The notes: generated from the sequence alone by a model not told the origin. Shown: positions 7,216 to 15,451, counted from the stretch's first letter. The stretch is 19,232 nt of DNA from Endomicrobiia bacterium (GCA_030018875.1 JASEHK010000010.1:1-19232); one strand, 5' to 3'. A program made the numbers and translations.

Positions 7216-8419
7216 ATCGAACGTGATTTTAGATAACGCTATGCGCGGCTATAAGTCGGATATATATACGGGCGACAATATGCCGGATTTGCGGGCACAC
7301 TTCGGATTAAATCCGCTTTCTGAAAACAACGACTATTTGTCCGAGCAACTGATTACATATATCGGCGGTAAACGTTCCCTGCTGGAGTTTATAGGCGATG
7401 GATTGGCGCCCGTCAAAAAGAAACTAAATAAATCCAAACTCAAGATATTTGATGTGTTCTCCGGTTCAGGAATCGTCGCCCGATATATGAAACGGCACGC
7501 CGAACTGCTAATAGTAAACGATATGGAAAAATATTCGGAAGTCGTCAACAAATGCTACTTGACAAATAAGTCCCGTGTTGACCAAAAAATATTGAAAGAG
7601 GTCCACTCTCATCTATTGCATAAACTACGACACCGTGACCTCCGGGAAGGTTTTATCTGCGAATTATACGCTCCAAAAGATGCGGACGATATTAAATCCG
7701 ACGAAAGAGTTTTTTACACGCCGCGAAACGCAAAATATATAGACACAGCGAGACAATATATCGAAGAATTGCCCGAGGAACTCAAAAAATATTTTATTGC
7801 CCCGCTATTGTCGGAAGCGTCCGTCCACGCAAACACGTCCGGAGTATTCAAGGGGTTTTATAAAAACTCCGAGACAAATATCGGACAATTCGGCGGCAAT
7901 AATCGCGACGCATTGACGAGAATACTCGGAGAGATAGAATTAAAATACCCGGTATTCAGCAATTATGAATGTGAGTATCGGGTATATCGTGGCGACTCGA
8001 ATCAAGTATGCGAACAAGTTGACGATGTTGATGTCGCCTACATAGACCCTCCTTACAATCAGCATCCGTACGGATCCAATTATTTTATGCTGAACCTCAT
8101 CGCGGATTACGTCAGACCAAAAAATATCAGCCCTGTTTCGGGAATACCTAATGAGTGGCGCAGGTCCGATTACAATAAAAAGAAATCGGCATATAACTCG
8201 TTGCGGGAACTCTCTTACAACCTGCGGGCGAAATATCTGCTTATATCGTTCAATTCGGAGGGCTTCGTAAAATCGGAAGATATGACGGATATGCTCAAAA
8301 ATATCGGCAAGGTTGAAGTCATGGAAACAAGGTATAATACTTTCAGGGGCTCTAGAAACCTCAACGGACGCGGCATACACGTCAAAGAATATCTATATCT
8401 GGCAGAGAAATCTATATGA
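7190..8419 (+). CDS. Orphan D12-class N6-adenine DNA methyltransferase
   Basis: Predicted S-adenosylmethionine-dependent DNA adenine methyltransferase of the D12 (alpha-type, Dam-like order) class, 409 residues from ATG 7190. Motif X-like YIGGKRSLL (57-65) comes first, then the SAM-binding FDVFSGSG (87-94), and the catalytic DPPY (286-289) within YIDPPYNQHPYGSNYF. An intervening region with SGVFKGFYKN (about 218-227) probably belongs to target recognition. Later starts at GTG 7223, ATG 7241 or ATG 7280 are possible; none has a clear ribosome binding site. The gene is visibly more AT-rich than its neighbours, with many TAT, AAT and AAA codons. No restriction endonuclease, specificity subunit or controller gene is adjacent. 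Its stop overlaps the cmk start (ATGA 8416-8419). Recent horizontal acquisition is inferred. The recognition sequence is unknown. Confidence 0.9.
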   Translation: MSDGRSTDISNVILDNAMRGYKSDIYTGDNMPDLRAHFGLNPLSENNDYLSEQLITYIGGKRSLLEFIGDGLAPVKKKLNKSKLKIFDVFSGSGIVARYMKRHAELLIVNDMEKYSEVVNKCYLTNKSRVDQKILKEVHSHLLHKLRHRDLREGFICELYAPKDADDIKSDERVFYTPRNAKYIDTARQYIEELPEELKKYFIAPLLSEASVHANTSGVFKGFYKNSETNIGQFGGNNRDALTRILGEIELKYPVFSNYECEYRVYRGDSNQVCEQVDDVDVAYIDPPYNQHPYGSNYFMLNLIADYVRPKNISPVSGIPNEWRRSDYNKKKSAYNSLRELSYNLRAKYLLISFNSEGFVKSEDMTDMLKNIGKVEVMETRYNTFRGSRNLNGRGIHVKEYLYLAEKSI

Positions 8420-9111
8420 AGAAGAAAAACGTAATCGCCATAGACGGCCCCGCCGGCGCGGGAAAATCCACCATCGCCAAAATCGTGGCAAAAAAGCTCG
8501 GCTACATTTATATAGACACGGGAGCGATGTATCGCGCCCTCACATGGAAGGCGCTCGACGAAAAAACCGACCTCGCCGACATAGACGCCATCGTCGCTCT
8601 GGCGCGCAAGACCGACGTGGAACTCAAAAACTCCGGCGGCAAACTGCTCGTGTTCGTGGACGGCCGCGATGTCTCGTCGGAAATCAGGAAAGAAAATATA
8701 TCGAAGCATACCAATGAAACGGCCTCTATGGGAGGCGTCAGAAACATTCTGCGCCAAAAGCAGCAGGAAATGGGGGCGCGCGGCGGCGTAGTAATGGAAG
8801 GCCGCGACATCGGAACATGCGTGTTTCCCGACGCAAAATATAAGTTTTATCTCGACGCGTCCATAGACGAGCGCGCTCGCAGGCGTTACAATCAACTTCT
8901 TAAAAAAGGGGAGAAGGTCAACCTCGCGCGTATCAAGACCGCCATAGCCGAGCGCGATTACAAAGACAAAAACCGCGGCATCAACCCGCTGAGATGCGCC
9001 GACGACGCCGAAGTCATAGACTCGACTCATCTGAGCTTAAAAGAAGTTGCCAAAGTCATACTTGATTATGTCGGGCTTGATTATGTCAGAAATAAAAAGA
9101 GACAAAGGTAG
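8416..9111 (+). CDS. cmk: Cytidylate kinase
   Basis: Phosphorylates CMP and dCMP to the diphosphates using ATP, for nucleotide recycling. The 231-residue protein has the P-loop GPAGAGKST (11-19), the CMP-binding DTGAMYR (34-40), an NMP-binding insert with DGRDVSSEIR, the GRDIGT motif (129-134) and the arginine-rich lid region DERARRRY (151-158). Length and motif order match bacterial Cmk. Its start codon overlaps the stop of the upstream methyltransferase and no strong ribosome binding site is visible, so translational coupling to the methyltransferase is likely. The 3' end overlaps plsC by about 29 bases. Confidence 0.97.
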   Translation: MKKKNVIAIDGPAGAGKSTIAKIVAKKLGYIYIDTGAMYRALTWKALDEKTDLADIDAIVALARKTDVELKNSGGKLLVFVDGRDVSSEIRKENISKHTNETASMGGVRNILRQKQQEMGARGGVVMEGRDIGTCVFPDAKYKFYLDASIDERARRRYNQLLKKGEKVNLARIKTAIAERDYKDKNRGINPLRCADDAEVIDSTHLSLKEVAKVILDYVGLDYVRNKKRQR

Positions 9112-9763
9112 TTTAATATATCGCGCGGGCCACTTGCTCTGCAGGTTCGTCATTTTAGGTTTGCGGCGGGTCAAGGTCAGGGGACTTGAAAACATTCCTT
9201 CGCAAGGCGCTTTCATAGTCGCCCCGAACCATTCGAGTTATCTGGACCCAGTGCTCGTCGGGTCGTCCTGCCCGTTCGCCATCAGCACCATGGCTAAAAA
9301 AGAGCTCTTCTCGGTGCCGATATTTGGCCGGATACTGCCCAAAATCAACGTATTCCCCGTCGAGCGGGAAGCCTCCGACGTAGGCGCCGTGCGCACGGCT
9401 TTAAAAATACTTAAAAAAGGCGGGCCGCTTCTTCTTTTTCCGGAGGGCTCAAGGGGCAAGAAAGGGAGAAAGTCTCCGAAACTTGGCGTGGGATACTTCG
9501 CCGCGAAGGCCGGTGTGAGCGTCGTGCCTGTGCTTGTAACTGGCGCAGACTCGTTTTTTTCTTTTAAGTCCATAGAAGTAATCTGGGGCGAGCCAGTGAT
9601 CGCTCATGAGAATCCGTCTAAAGACGACTACGCCAAGTTCACGGAAGATATCATCAAAAAAATCTATGCGCTCACCGCGCCCCAAGACAAAGAAACCTCA
9701 GTCGGAGCCGCCGCAGTTGGAGGAGCGGATAACGCGCGCGGCGTCATAGAAACGCGGATATGA
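9083..9763 (+). CDS. plsC: 1-acyl-sn-glycerol-3-phosphate acyltransferase
   Basis: Membrane-associated acyltransferase making phosphatidic acid from lysophosphatidic acid. From ATG 9083 it is 226 residues; alternative in-frame starts are ATG 9068 and TTG 9047. I prefer 9083 because homologues begin shortly before the amphipathic segment and RVKVRGLENIP. It shows the catalytic HX4D box (NHSSYLD, His50/Asp55), the second block around FPVERE (91-96) and the glycerol-phosphate-binding FPEGSRG (119-125), followed by VPVLVTG. The gene overlaps cmk and is coupled to ispH by an ATGA overlap (9760-9763). The C-terminal 20-25 residues are low-complexity (Ala/Gly-rich) and unconserved in appearance. Confidence 0.93.
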   Translation: MSEIKRDKGSLIYRAGHLLCRFVILGLRRVKVRGLENIPSQGAFIVAPNHSSYLDPVLVGSSCPFAISTMAKKELFSVPIFGRILPKINVFPVEREASDVGAVRTALKILKKGGPLLLFPEGSRGKKGRKSPKLGVGYFAAKAGVSVVPVLVTGADSFFSFKSIEVIWGEPVIAHENPSKDDYAKFTEDIIKKIYALTAPQDKETSVGAAAVGGADNARGVIETRI

Positions 9764-10602
9764 AAATAACCATAGCCAAAAACTCGGGTTTTTGCTTCGG
9801 CGTAAAACGCGCGGTCGCGATTGTCGAAAAACTCTCCGACGCGGGACGAAAAATATACACGAACGGCCCCATCATCCACAATCCCCAAGTCATAAAATCT
9901 CTGGCCGTCAGGGGCGTGAAAGCTCTCAAATCTTCCGACGACGCGATGGGACTCAAGAAAGGTCTATTAGTCATCAGAACCCACGGAATGAAAAAGGACT
10001 TTCCGTCGCAAGTACCCGAAAAAGTAAGAATAATAGACGCGACCTGCCCGTTCGTCAAAAGGGCCCAGGACATCGTCAAGCGACTCTCTGTCGAGGGCCG
10101 CAGAGTGATAATACTCGGCGACGAGCATCATCCCGAAGTGGAAGGTCTGGTTTCATACGCCGACAGCGCCGTCGTCATTAAAAATCCGAAAGAAGCCGCG
10201 AAACTCGATATCAATAAGGGGCGCGTCGGGTTTTTGAGTCAGACCACGCAGTCCGTGGGAGATTTCGCCGCGATATCCCGCCGCATAAAAAAGAAAAATC
10301 CGTCCGCGCTGATTTTCGACACGATATGCCGCACGACATCCTTGAGACAAAGCGAGGTTGAAGAAATCGCCCGCAAATCTGATATAATGATAATCGTCGG
10401 AGGCAAGAACTCCGCCAACACGAAAAGGCTTGCGGCCATATCCCGCAAACACACGGTAACCTACCACATAGAAACATCGCGCGAACTAAAGAAAAAATGG
10501 TTCGGTAAAGCGTTTTCCGTCGGCATAGCCGCGGGAGCGTCCACGCCCGACCGCATAATCAAAGAAGTCGCCGAGCGCATAAAGAAAATAGGCGGGCGTT
10601 AA
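9760..10602 (+). CDS. ispH: 4-hydroxy-3-methylbut-2-enyl diphosphate reductase
   Basis: Last enzyme of the MEP isoprenoid pathway: an iron-sulfur enzyme producing IPP and DMAPP. The 280-residue protein has the three cluster cysteines, Cys12 (GFCFGVKRAV), Cys96 (DATCPFVK) and Cys190 (DTICRTTSLRQ). It also has the substrate-binding histidines in GPIIHNPQV (His40), RTHG (His75) and HHPEVEG (His124), the catalytic glutamate in HPEV (Glu126), and the C-terminal GAGASTPDRII. The third block usually reads CNATQxRQ; here Asn is Arg. Its presence shows that the organism uses the MEP rather than the mevalonate route. It lies in the conserved cmk-plsC-ispH-rpsA order. Confidence 0.97.
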   Translation: MKITIAKNSGFCFGVKRAVAIVEKLSDAGRKIYTNGPIIHNPQVIKSLAVRGVKALKSSDDAMGLKKGLLVIRTHGMKKDFPSQVPEKVRIIDATCPFVKRAQDIVKRLSVEGRRVIILGDEHHPEVEGLVSYADSAVVIKNPKEAAKLDINKGRVGFLSQTTQSVGDFAAISRRIKKKNPSALIFDTICRTTSLRQSEVEEIARKSDIMIIVGGKNSANTKRLAAISRKHTVTYHIETSRELKKKWFGKAFSVGIAAGASTPDRIIKEVAERIKKIGGR

Positions 10603-10627
10603 TTTTTAAGGGGAATTTTTTAAGGAG
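10601..10627 (+). promoter_or_regulatory. Duplicated leader with two Shine-Dalgarno-like copies before rpsA
   Basis: Two near-identical adjacent copies of AATTTTT(T)AAGGRG occur at 10601-10613 and 10614-10627. The second contains AAGGAG (10622-10627) at 10 bases from the rpsA ATG and is the likely functional ribosome binding site. The first contains AAGGGG about 24 bases upstream and could act as a ribosome standby or S1-binding U-rich site; that role is inference. Confidence 0.5.
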
Positions 10628-10637
10628 CACACACATC

Positions 10638-12293
10638 ATGGAAGAAGCGAAACGTCAGCAGGAATCCGTCGAGGACACCGAAAATATCACAATGGAGGAA
10701 CTTCTCAAAGAATCCGAACCGGCTCATCTTGCGCCCGGCCGGACAGTCAAGGGCGTTTTCGTGCGTAAATCCGGCGAGGACTTTATGTTCGACATAGGCC
10801 ACAAGCGCGAAGCCGTGGTGCCGGGCGCCGAAATCATACCGGAAGAGATGCTGCTCTCTCCTATGAAACTCAGGGTTATCCATCCCAACTCTCCCGCGCA
10901 CGGCGGCAATCCGCTTCTTTCGTGGAAAGATGGCGCCCGTGATGAATCGTCGCGGAACCTTAAAAATTCCTTCGACACAAAATCGCCGGTGGAAGGTGTC
11001 GTGGCCCGCGTGATAAAAGGCGGCTGCATAGTTGATCTGGGCGGCGGCGCCGAGGCATTTATGCCCGGGGCGCACACTTTAAGAAAAAGCGACAAACCGG
11101 TCGGGCGGCAAGTTCACTGCATAATCATCGAAATGAAAAGCGACAACATAGTCGTGTCCGAGCGCCTCGCGGCCGATATCGTCCGCGAAAAAGCGGCAGC
11201 GGAGATATTTTCAAAATATGCCGTGGGCGACGAAGTTGAAGGCGCCGTCGTGTCGCTGGCAAAGTTCGGAGCTTTCGTGGACATCGGAGGCATAGACGGA
11301 CTTATCCACGTAAGCGACGTCGCGTGGAGCGGCGGGGGCAAACTCGAGGATCACATCAAAGTCGGACAAAAACTTCGTGTGAAAATCCTTGCGATGGACA
11401 CGGCGTCAAAAAAAATATCGCTGGGCTTAAAACAGATGAGCGCGGATCCGTGGAGTAAGGTCGCCGATAAATATAAAGTCGGGGATACCGTCGAGTGCGT
11501 AACGGGAAACACGACCAAGTTCGGGGTATTTTGTCGTATGGAGGACGGTGTGGACGGACTTATTCACGTCTCCGAGGTGGATTGGCGCAATCCCAATCCG
11601 GAACTTTCAAAGGTCTTCCCGAAAGGAACAGTGATAAAAGTCAAAATTCTCTCGGTGGACGCGGCCCGGAACAAAATCTCGCTTTCCGTAAAACACCTGA
11701 CTCCGAGCCCGTGGGAAAGCGCCGCCGGAAGCATAAAAGCCGGATCAGAAGTCTCGGGAGTCGTGATGAGAGTGACTCCTTTCGGCGCCGTCGTAAAAAT
11801 CTCAGACGCCATAGAAGGCACGCTGCACGTCAAAAACTTAGACTGGTTCAAGAAAATATCGAACCCCGCGAGCATTCTAAAAACAGGTCAGGAAATAAAA
11901 CTCCGCGTGATAGAGTTCGACCCCAAGCAACAGCGTCTGGAACTCTCCCTTAAACATCTCAATGGAAATCCTTTCGAAAAGTATAAGAAAAAAACAGTTT
12001 TGGATTGCACGGTCGCCAAGGTAACGCCCGCCGGCGTCATCGTAGAGATAGAGCCCGGCGTCGAGGGCTTCGTGCCAAAAAGCGAAATCGCGCGCAAGAA
12101 AGGCGACGAAGTATCTGAACTCGTAAAACCCGGCGACAAGTTGCGCGGCGTCGTTATGGAAAGCGACGCGACGGGGCGCAGAATAGAAATATCCGTTCGC
12201 AAGTTCGAGATAGAACAAGAGAAGAAACTACTGGCCAAATATTCCGCCGACAAACCCGGACCGCGGCTCGAGGACTTGCTCGACGAAATGTAA
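10638..12293 (+). CDS. rpsA: 30S ribosomal protein S1, six S1 domains
   Basis: RNA-binding ribosomal protein that helps recruit mRNA to the 30S subunit. The 551-residue protein contains six S1/OB-fold repeats at about 33-95, 115-175, 197-266, 282-353, 368-439 and 453-521. Domains 3 and 4 are the clearest, with FGAFVDI...DGLIHVSD (210-227) and FGVFCRM...DGLIHVSE (295-313). Domains 1 and 2 are divergent, as in other S1 proteins, where they contact ribosomal protein S2. The domain count and length match proteobacterial-type S1. A strong AAGGAG ribosome binding site precedes it. It is last in the cmk-plsC-ispH-rpsA run. A hairpin lies about 25-60 bases after the stop. Confidence 0.97.
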   Translation: MEEAKRQQESVEDTENITMEELLKESEPAHLAPGRTVKGVFVRKSGEDFMFDIGHKREAVVPGAEIIPEEMLLSPMKLRVIHPNSPAHGGNPLLSWKDGARDESSRNLKNSFDTKSPVEGVVARVIKGGCIVDLGGGAEAFMPGAHTLRKSDKPVGRQVHCIIIEMKSDNIVVSERLAADIVREKAAAEIFSKYAVGDEVEGAVVSLAKFGAFVDIGGIDGLIHVSDVAWSGGGKLEDHIKVGQKLRVKILAMDTASKKISLGLKQMSADPWSKVADKYKVGDTVECVTGNTTKFGVFCRMEDGVDGLIHVSEVDWRNPNPELSKVFPKGTVIKVKILSVDAARNKISLSVKHLTPSPWESAAGSIKAGSEVSGVVMRVTPFGAVVKISDAIEGTLHVKNLDWFKKISNPASILKTGQEIKLRVIEFDPKQQRLELSLKHLNGNPFEKYKKKTVLDCTVAKVTPAGVIVEIEPGVEGFVPKSEIARKKGDEVSELVKPGDKLRGVVMESDATGRRIEISVRKFEIEQEKKLLAKYSADKPGPRLEDLLDEM

Positions 12294-12315
12294 GGAGCGG
12301 CCAAACCCGGGCGCT

Positions 12316-12353
12316 ATTCCCCCTTTACTAATGTTTATTTTTTAGGGGGGAAT
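12316..12353. other. Hairpin after rpsA (possible weak terminator or processing site)
   Basis: ATTCCCCC (12316-12323) and GGGGGAAT (12346-12353) form a perfect 8-bp stem, extendable by one G-U and one U-A pair, around an AT-rich loop of about 20 bases. No U-tract follows the right arm, so it is not a classical intrinsic terminator. It marks the border between the housekeeping operon and the accessory genes. Confidence 0.4.
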
Positions 12354-12380
12354 GCTTTAACCGGAGACCTGTGATAATCT

Positions 12381-12701
12381 ATGTCAAAAAAAAATAAACA
12401 TATTCAGCAAAGAAATCAGCCCGTGGTGTCGGAGAGGTTGGCGGCTGTTGTTTCCCGAAGGGGAAGAAGGACGATTTATCTGGGCATAGGCGCGGTAATA
12501 ACGGGATTCGCCGTTCTCTCGTTCGCCGACCCCGCCGGACAAAACTTCGCCGCGAGCCTGTCGCCATTTATAATAATAGGCGGATACGCCGTCATCGGCG
12601 TCGGCATCATCCTCCCCGCCGGCAAATCCGAAAACCCGCCCGCCGCCCGCGCCGACGTTACGCGACAATCTCCCGAAAGAGAAAAACCCGCCTCTAAATA
12701 A
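12381..12701 (+). CDS. Small two-helix membrane protein, uncharacterised
   Basis: A 106-residue protein that I cannot assign to a named family. A basic N-terminal cytoplasmic stretch (1-30, ending SRRGRR) is followed by two hydrophobic segments, about 32-50 (IYLGIGAVITGFAVLSFA) and about 60-80 (LSPFIIIGGYAVIGVGIIL). They are joined by a short loop ADPAGQNFAAS, and a Pro/Ala/Glu-rich soluble tail ends in Lys. The positive-inside rule predicts both termini in the cytoplasm. GGAG at 12363-12366 lies 14 bases before the ATG, a long spacing. The ATPase gene begins 14 bases after its stop, so the two are probably co-transcribed, and it might be an accessory subunit of that pump (inference only). 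Confidence 0.75.
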   Translation: MSKKNKHIQQRNQPVVSERLAAVVSRRGRRTIYLGIGAVITGFAVLSFADPAGQNFAASLSPFIIIGGYAVIGVGIILPAGKSENPPAARADVTRQSPEREKPASK

Positions 12702-12715
12702 TAATCTCCCTTGAT

Positions 12716-15451
12716 ATGAAAAAACTCGACTGGCACCGCCTTAGCGTAGAAAAAACGCTTTCCGAACTTTCCTCCGATTGCTCCGGACTCAGGACGCCCG
12801 AAGCGCGCCGGCGTCTCGCGGTTTACGGCGCGAACACGCTTGAATCCAAAAAGAAAGAAAGCCCGCTCGCCATGTTTCTGGGCCAGTTCAAAAGCCCTCT
12901 CATTTACATACTTCTTTTCGCCGCCGCGATATCCTTTATCGTCGGAAAAATCCCGTCGGGCGTGGTGATACTCATAGTGCTTTTCGCCAACGCGACGATG
13001 GGATTCGTTCAGGAAAGCCGCGCGAAATCCTCGATGGAAAAGCTCAAAGAACTCTCCGCGCCGAAAGCCAAAGTATTGCGTGACGACGCCGCAGTGGAGA
13101 TCTCCACGAAGGATATTGTCCCGGGCGATATCATACTCCTTGAATCCGGCACCAAAGTTCCGGCGGATGCAAGAATTATGGAGGCCGTAAGGCTTCAAAT
13201 TGACGAGGCGGCTTTCACCGGAGAATCTCATCCCGTCTATAAAATCGAAGACGCGATAGACGAAGACGCGGTGGCGGCGGACAGGCGCAATATGATTTTT
13301 TCCGGAACCGTCGTAGTTTCGGGCCGAGGGCGGGCCGTCGTTACGGCCGCCGGAATGAACACCGAGATCGGCGCGATGGCCAGAATGATACAAGACACCC
13401 CGCAACCCAAGACGCCGATACAGCGAAGGCTCGAAAGTTTCGGGCGTTTCATAATAATTCTCGTGACGGCGCAGGTCGCCGCGGCGTTCGTGATAGGTTT
13501 CTTCATCCGACGGATGAACTTCATAGACATTTTTTTTGTGGTGCTCTCGCAGATGGTCTCATCCATACCCGAAGGACTGCCGGTGGCCGTTACGGTGGCG
13601 CTCGCCGTCGGGATGCAGAGAATGGCGAACAGAAAAGCTTATGTAAGAAAACTCGCCGCCGTCGAGGGGCTCGGCAGCACGACCGTGATATGCTCGGACA
13701 AAACCGGCACCCTTACAAAAAATGAGATGACCACGCGGCGCATATTTACGTTCACGAGTTCTTACGACGTCTCGGGCACGGGCTATGCGCCGGAGGGAAA
13801 AATCATCGGGCCCGAGGCGGCTGGCGAATCCGTTGCCGCCGAACCCCCGCCCGACTTGAAAAAACTGCTCCTGTCGGCAGTTCTTTGCAACAACGCCGCG
13901 CTGTATCCGTCCAAGACGCGCGGCAGACCCGATGTCTCGGGAGACCCCACCGAGATAGCATATCTTACGGCCGCCGCCAAGGCCGGATTCGACGTCAAAC
14001 AACTTGCCGCGGATTATCCGCGAATAGAGGAACTGCCCTACGAGCCGCAGATACAAATGATGGCCACACGCCATATCGCTCCCGACGGAAGGAGCGTCGT
14101 TTTCGTCAAGGGCGCCCCTGAGAAAATCCTGCCGATGTGCGCCCGATATCTGACCGCCGACGGCTCGGAAAAACCCGTCGGCGAAACAGAGCGAGCCAAG
14201 GTATTGGCGGATTGCGATTCTATGGCGCTGTCCGCGTTAAGAGTGCTGGCATTCGCGTATTACGAAGATGAAGAACGCGCAGGCAAATCCCGCGGCGCGA
14301 CCGTTATTGACATTGATAACCTCGACGGTAAATTGGTCTATGCCGGCGCAATGGGCAACATTGACCCTCCGCGCGAAGAGGTCAAGGCCGCGATAAAAAT
14401 GTGCAAAGAGGCCGGCATCAAAACGATAATGGTCACGGGCGACCATCTCAAAACCGCCGAAGCCATCGCCGCAGAGTTGGGGATATCGCAGACGAGAAAC
14501 ACGGGCGTTTCCGGCAGCGAGCTTGAAAAAATGAGCGCCGAAGAGTTATCGGAAGCGGTGCGACGCTCGACGGTATTCGCCCGAATAGAACCCAAGCACA
14601 AGTTATGGATAGTGCAAGCCCTTCAGCGGCAGGGCGAGGTCGTGGCCATGACCGGCGACGGCATCAACGACGCGCCGGCCTTGAGCGCATCCGACATCGG
14701 AGTGGCGATGGGCATCACCGGCACCGACGTAGCCAAAGAGGCCGCCGGCATAGTCATCGCCGACGACAACTTCACGACCATCGTCAACGCCGTCGAGGAG
14801 GGCCGGGGTATCGCCTCGAATATCAGAAAGACCGTTCTTTATCTTTTATGCTCCAGTAACACCGAAATTTTGCTGCTGCTTACGGCTCTCGTGACGGGTC
14901 TCCAACTGCCTCTGATACCGGTGATGATACTCTGGGTCAACCTTGTCACCGACGGAGGAATGACGATACCTCTGACTATGGAGCCGAGGGAAAACGTGAT
15001 GGATCGCCCGCCGGAAAAAAAAGACGCCCCGCTCGTTACGCCGAGGATGCTTAATTTTCTATTCTACCGCGTTCCCATCATGTCCGGGGGACTCATAACT
15101 CTTTTCGTCTATGAACTATCCACCGCGGGCTCGCTCGAATATGCGCGCACAGCCGTCTTCACGGCGCTCGTGATAACCCAGTGGTTCAACGGCATAAGCA
15201 CGCGCTCGTTCGACAAGTCCGTATTCAAAATGGATTGGTCGTCGAATAAATATATTCCCTTCAGCCTCGGCATCGGTTTTACGCTTCATTTATCCTTGAT
15301 ATACGTGCCTTTTTTAAGAAGTATTTTTATGACCGTGCCGCTTTCCGCCGGTGATTGGTTCCGGATAATCGCCGGCGCCAGCACGATACTCTGGGCCGAA
15401 GAATTGAGAAAGTTTTTCGCGGCGCGCAAGGGGCAAATTAAAACCGCGTAA
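12716..15451 (+). CDS. P-type (P2, SERCA-like) cation-transporting ATPase
   Basis: Integral membrane pump of 911 residues, probably moving Ca2+ (or another mono- or divalent cation) out of the cytoplasm. An N-terminal cation-ATPase domain (about 5-75) leads into M1-M2. The actuator domain carries TGES (168-171). M4 has the IPEGLP ion-site motif (284-289), the phosphorylated Asp328 is in CSDKTGTLT, and the nucleotide domain has KGAPEKIL. The hinge is TGDGINDAP (646-654) and M5-M10 follow. M6 reads WVNLVTDGG (740-748), so the Asn/Thr/Asp ion ligands of SERCA (Asn742, Thr745, Asp746) are present. M5 reads CSSNTE (712-717), one residue closer than the usual N-x-x-E spacing. M8 has Gln where SERCA has its site-I Glu (TQWFN). 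This suggests one canonical ion site. No ribosome binding site is obvious. The upstream small membrane gene is 14 bases away. Confidence 0.93.
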   Translation: MKKLDWHRLSVEKTLSELSSDCSGLRTPEARRRLAVYGANTLESKKKESPLAMFLGQFKSPLIYILLFAAAISFIVGKIPSGVVILIVLFANATMGFVQESRAKSSMEKLKELSAPKAKVLRDDAAVEISTKDIVPGDIILLESGTKVPADARIMEAVRLQIDEAAFTGESHPVYKIEDAIDEDAVAADRRNMIFSGTVVVSGRGRAVVTAAGMNTEIGAMARMIQDTPQPKTPIQRRLESFGRFIIILVTAQVAAAFVIGFFIRRMNFIDIFFVVLSQMVSSIPEGLPVAVTVALAVGMQRMANRKAYVRKLAAVEGLGSTTVICSDKTGTLTKNEMTTRRIFTFTSSYDVSGTGYAPEGKIIGPEAAGESVAAEPPPDLKKLLLSAVLCNNAALYPSKTRGRPDVSGDPTEIAYLTAAAKAGFDVKQLAADYPRIEELPYEPQIQMMATRHIAPDGRSVVFVKGAPEKILPMCARYLTADGSEKPVGETERAKVLADCDSMALSALRVLAFAYYEDEERAGKSRGATVIDIDNLDGKLVYAGAMGNIDPPREEVKAAIKMCKEAGIKTIMVTGDHLKTAEAIAAELGISQTRNTGVSGSELEKMSAEELSEAVRRSTVFARIEPKHKLWIVQALQRQGEVVAMTGDGINDAPALSASDIGVAMGITGTDVAKEAAGIVIADDNFTTIVNAVEEGRGIASNIRKTVLYLLCSSNTEILLLLTALVTGLQLPLIPVMILWVNLVTDGGMTIPLTMEPRENVMDRPPEKKDAPLVTPRMLNFLFYRVPIMSGGLITLFVYELSTAGSLEYARTAVFTALVITQWFNGISTRSFDKSVFKMDWSSNKYIPFSLGIGFTLHLSLIYVPFLRSIFMTVPLSAGDWFRIIAGASTILWAEELRKFFAARKGQIKTA

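Noticed and set aside
7131..8419. Restriction-modification system or defence island around the methyltransferase
   Set aside because: Neighbours on both sides are housekeeping genes; no endonuclease, specificity or controller gene is present.
8215..9030. Minus-strand frame of 271 codons
   Set aside because: Antisense to the methyltransferase 3' end and cmk; no motif.
12371..12379. TGTGATAAT, an extended -10-like sequence
   Set aside because: It ends about 2 bases before the ATG at 12381, so transcription would start inside the gene; not credible as that gene's promoter.
12476..13405. Minus-strand frame of 309 codons
   Set aside because: Antisense to the small membrane protein and ATPase genes; no recognisable domain, and Arg/His/Tyr-rich as expected for a complement frame.
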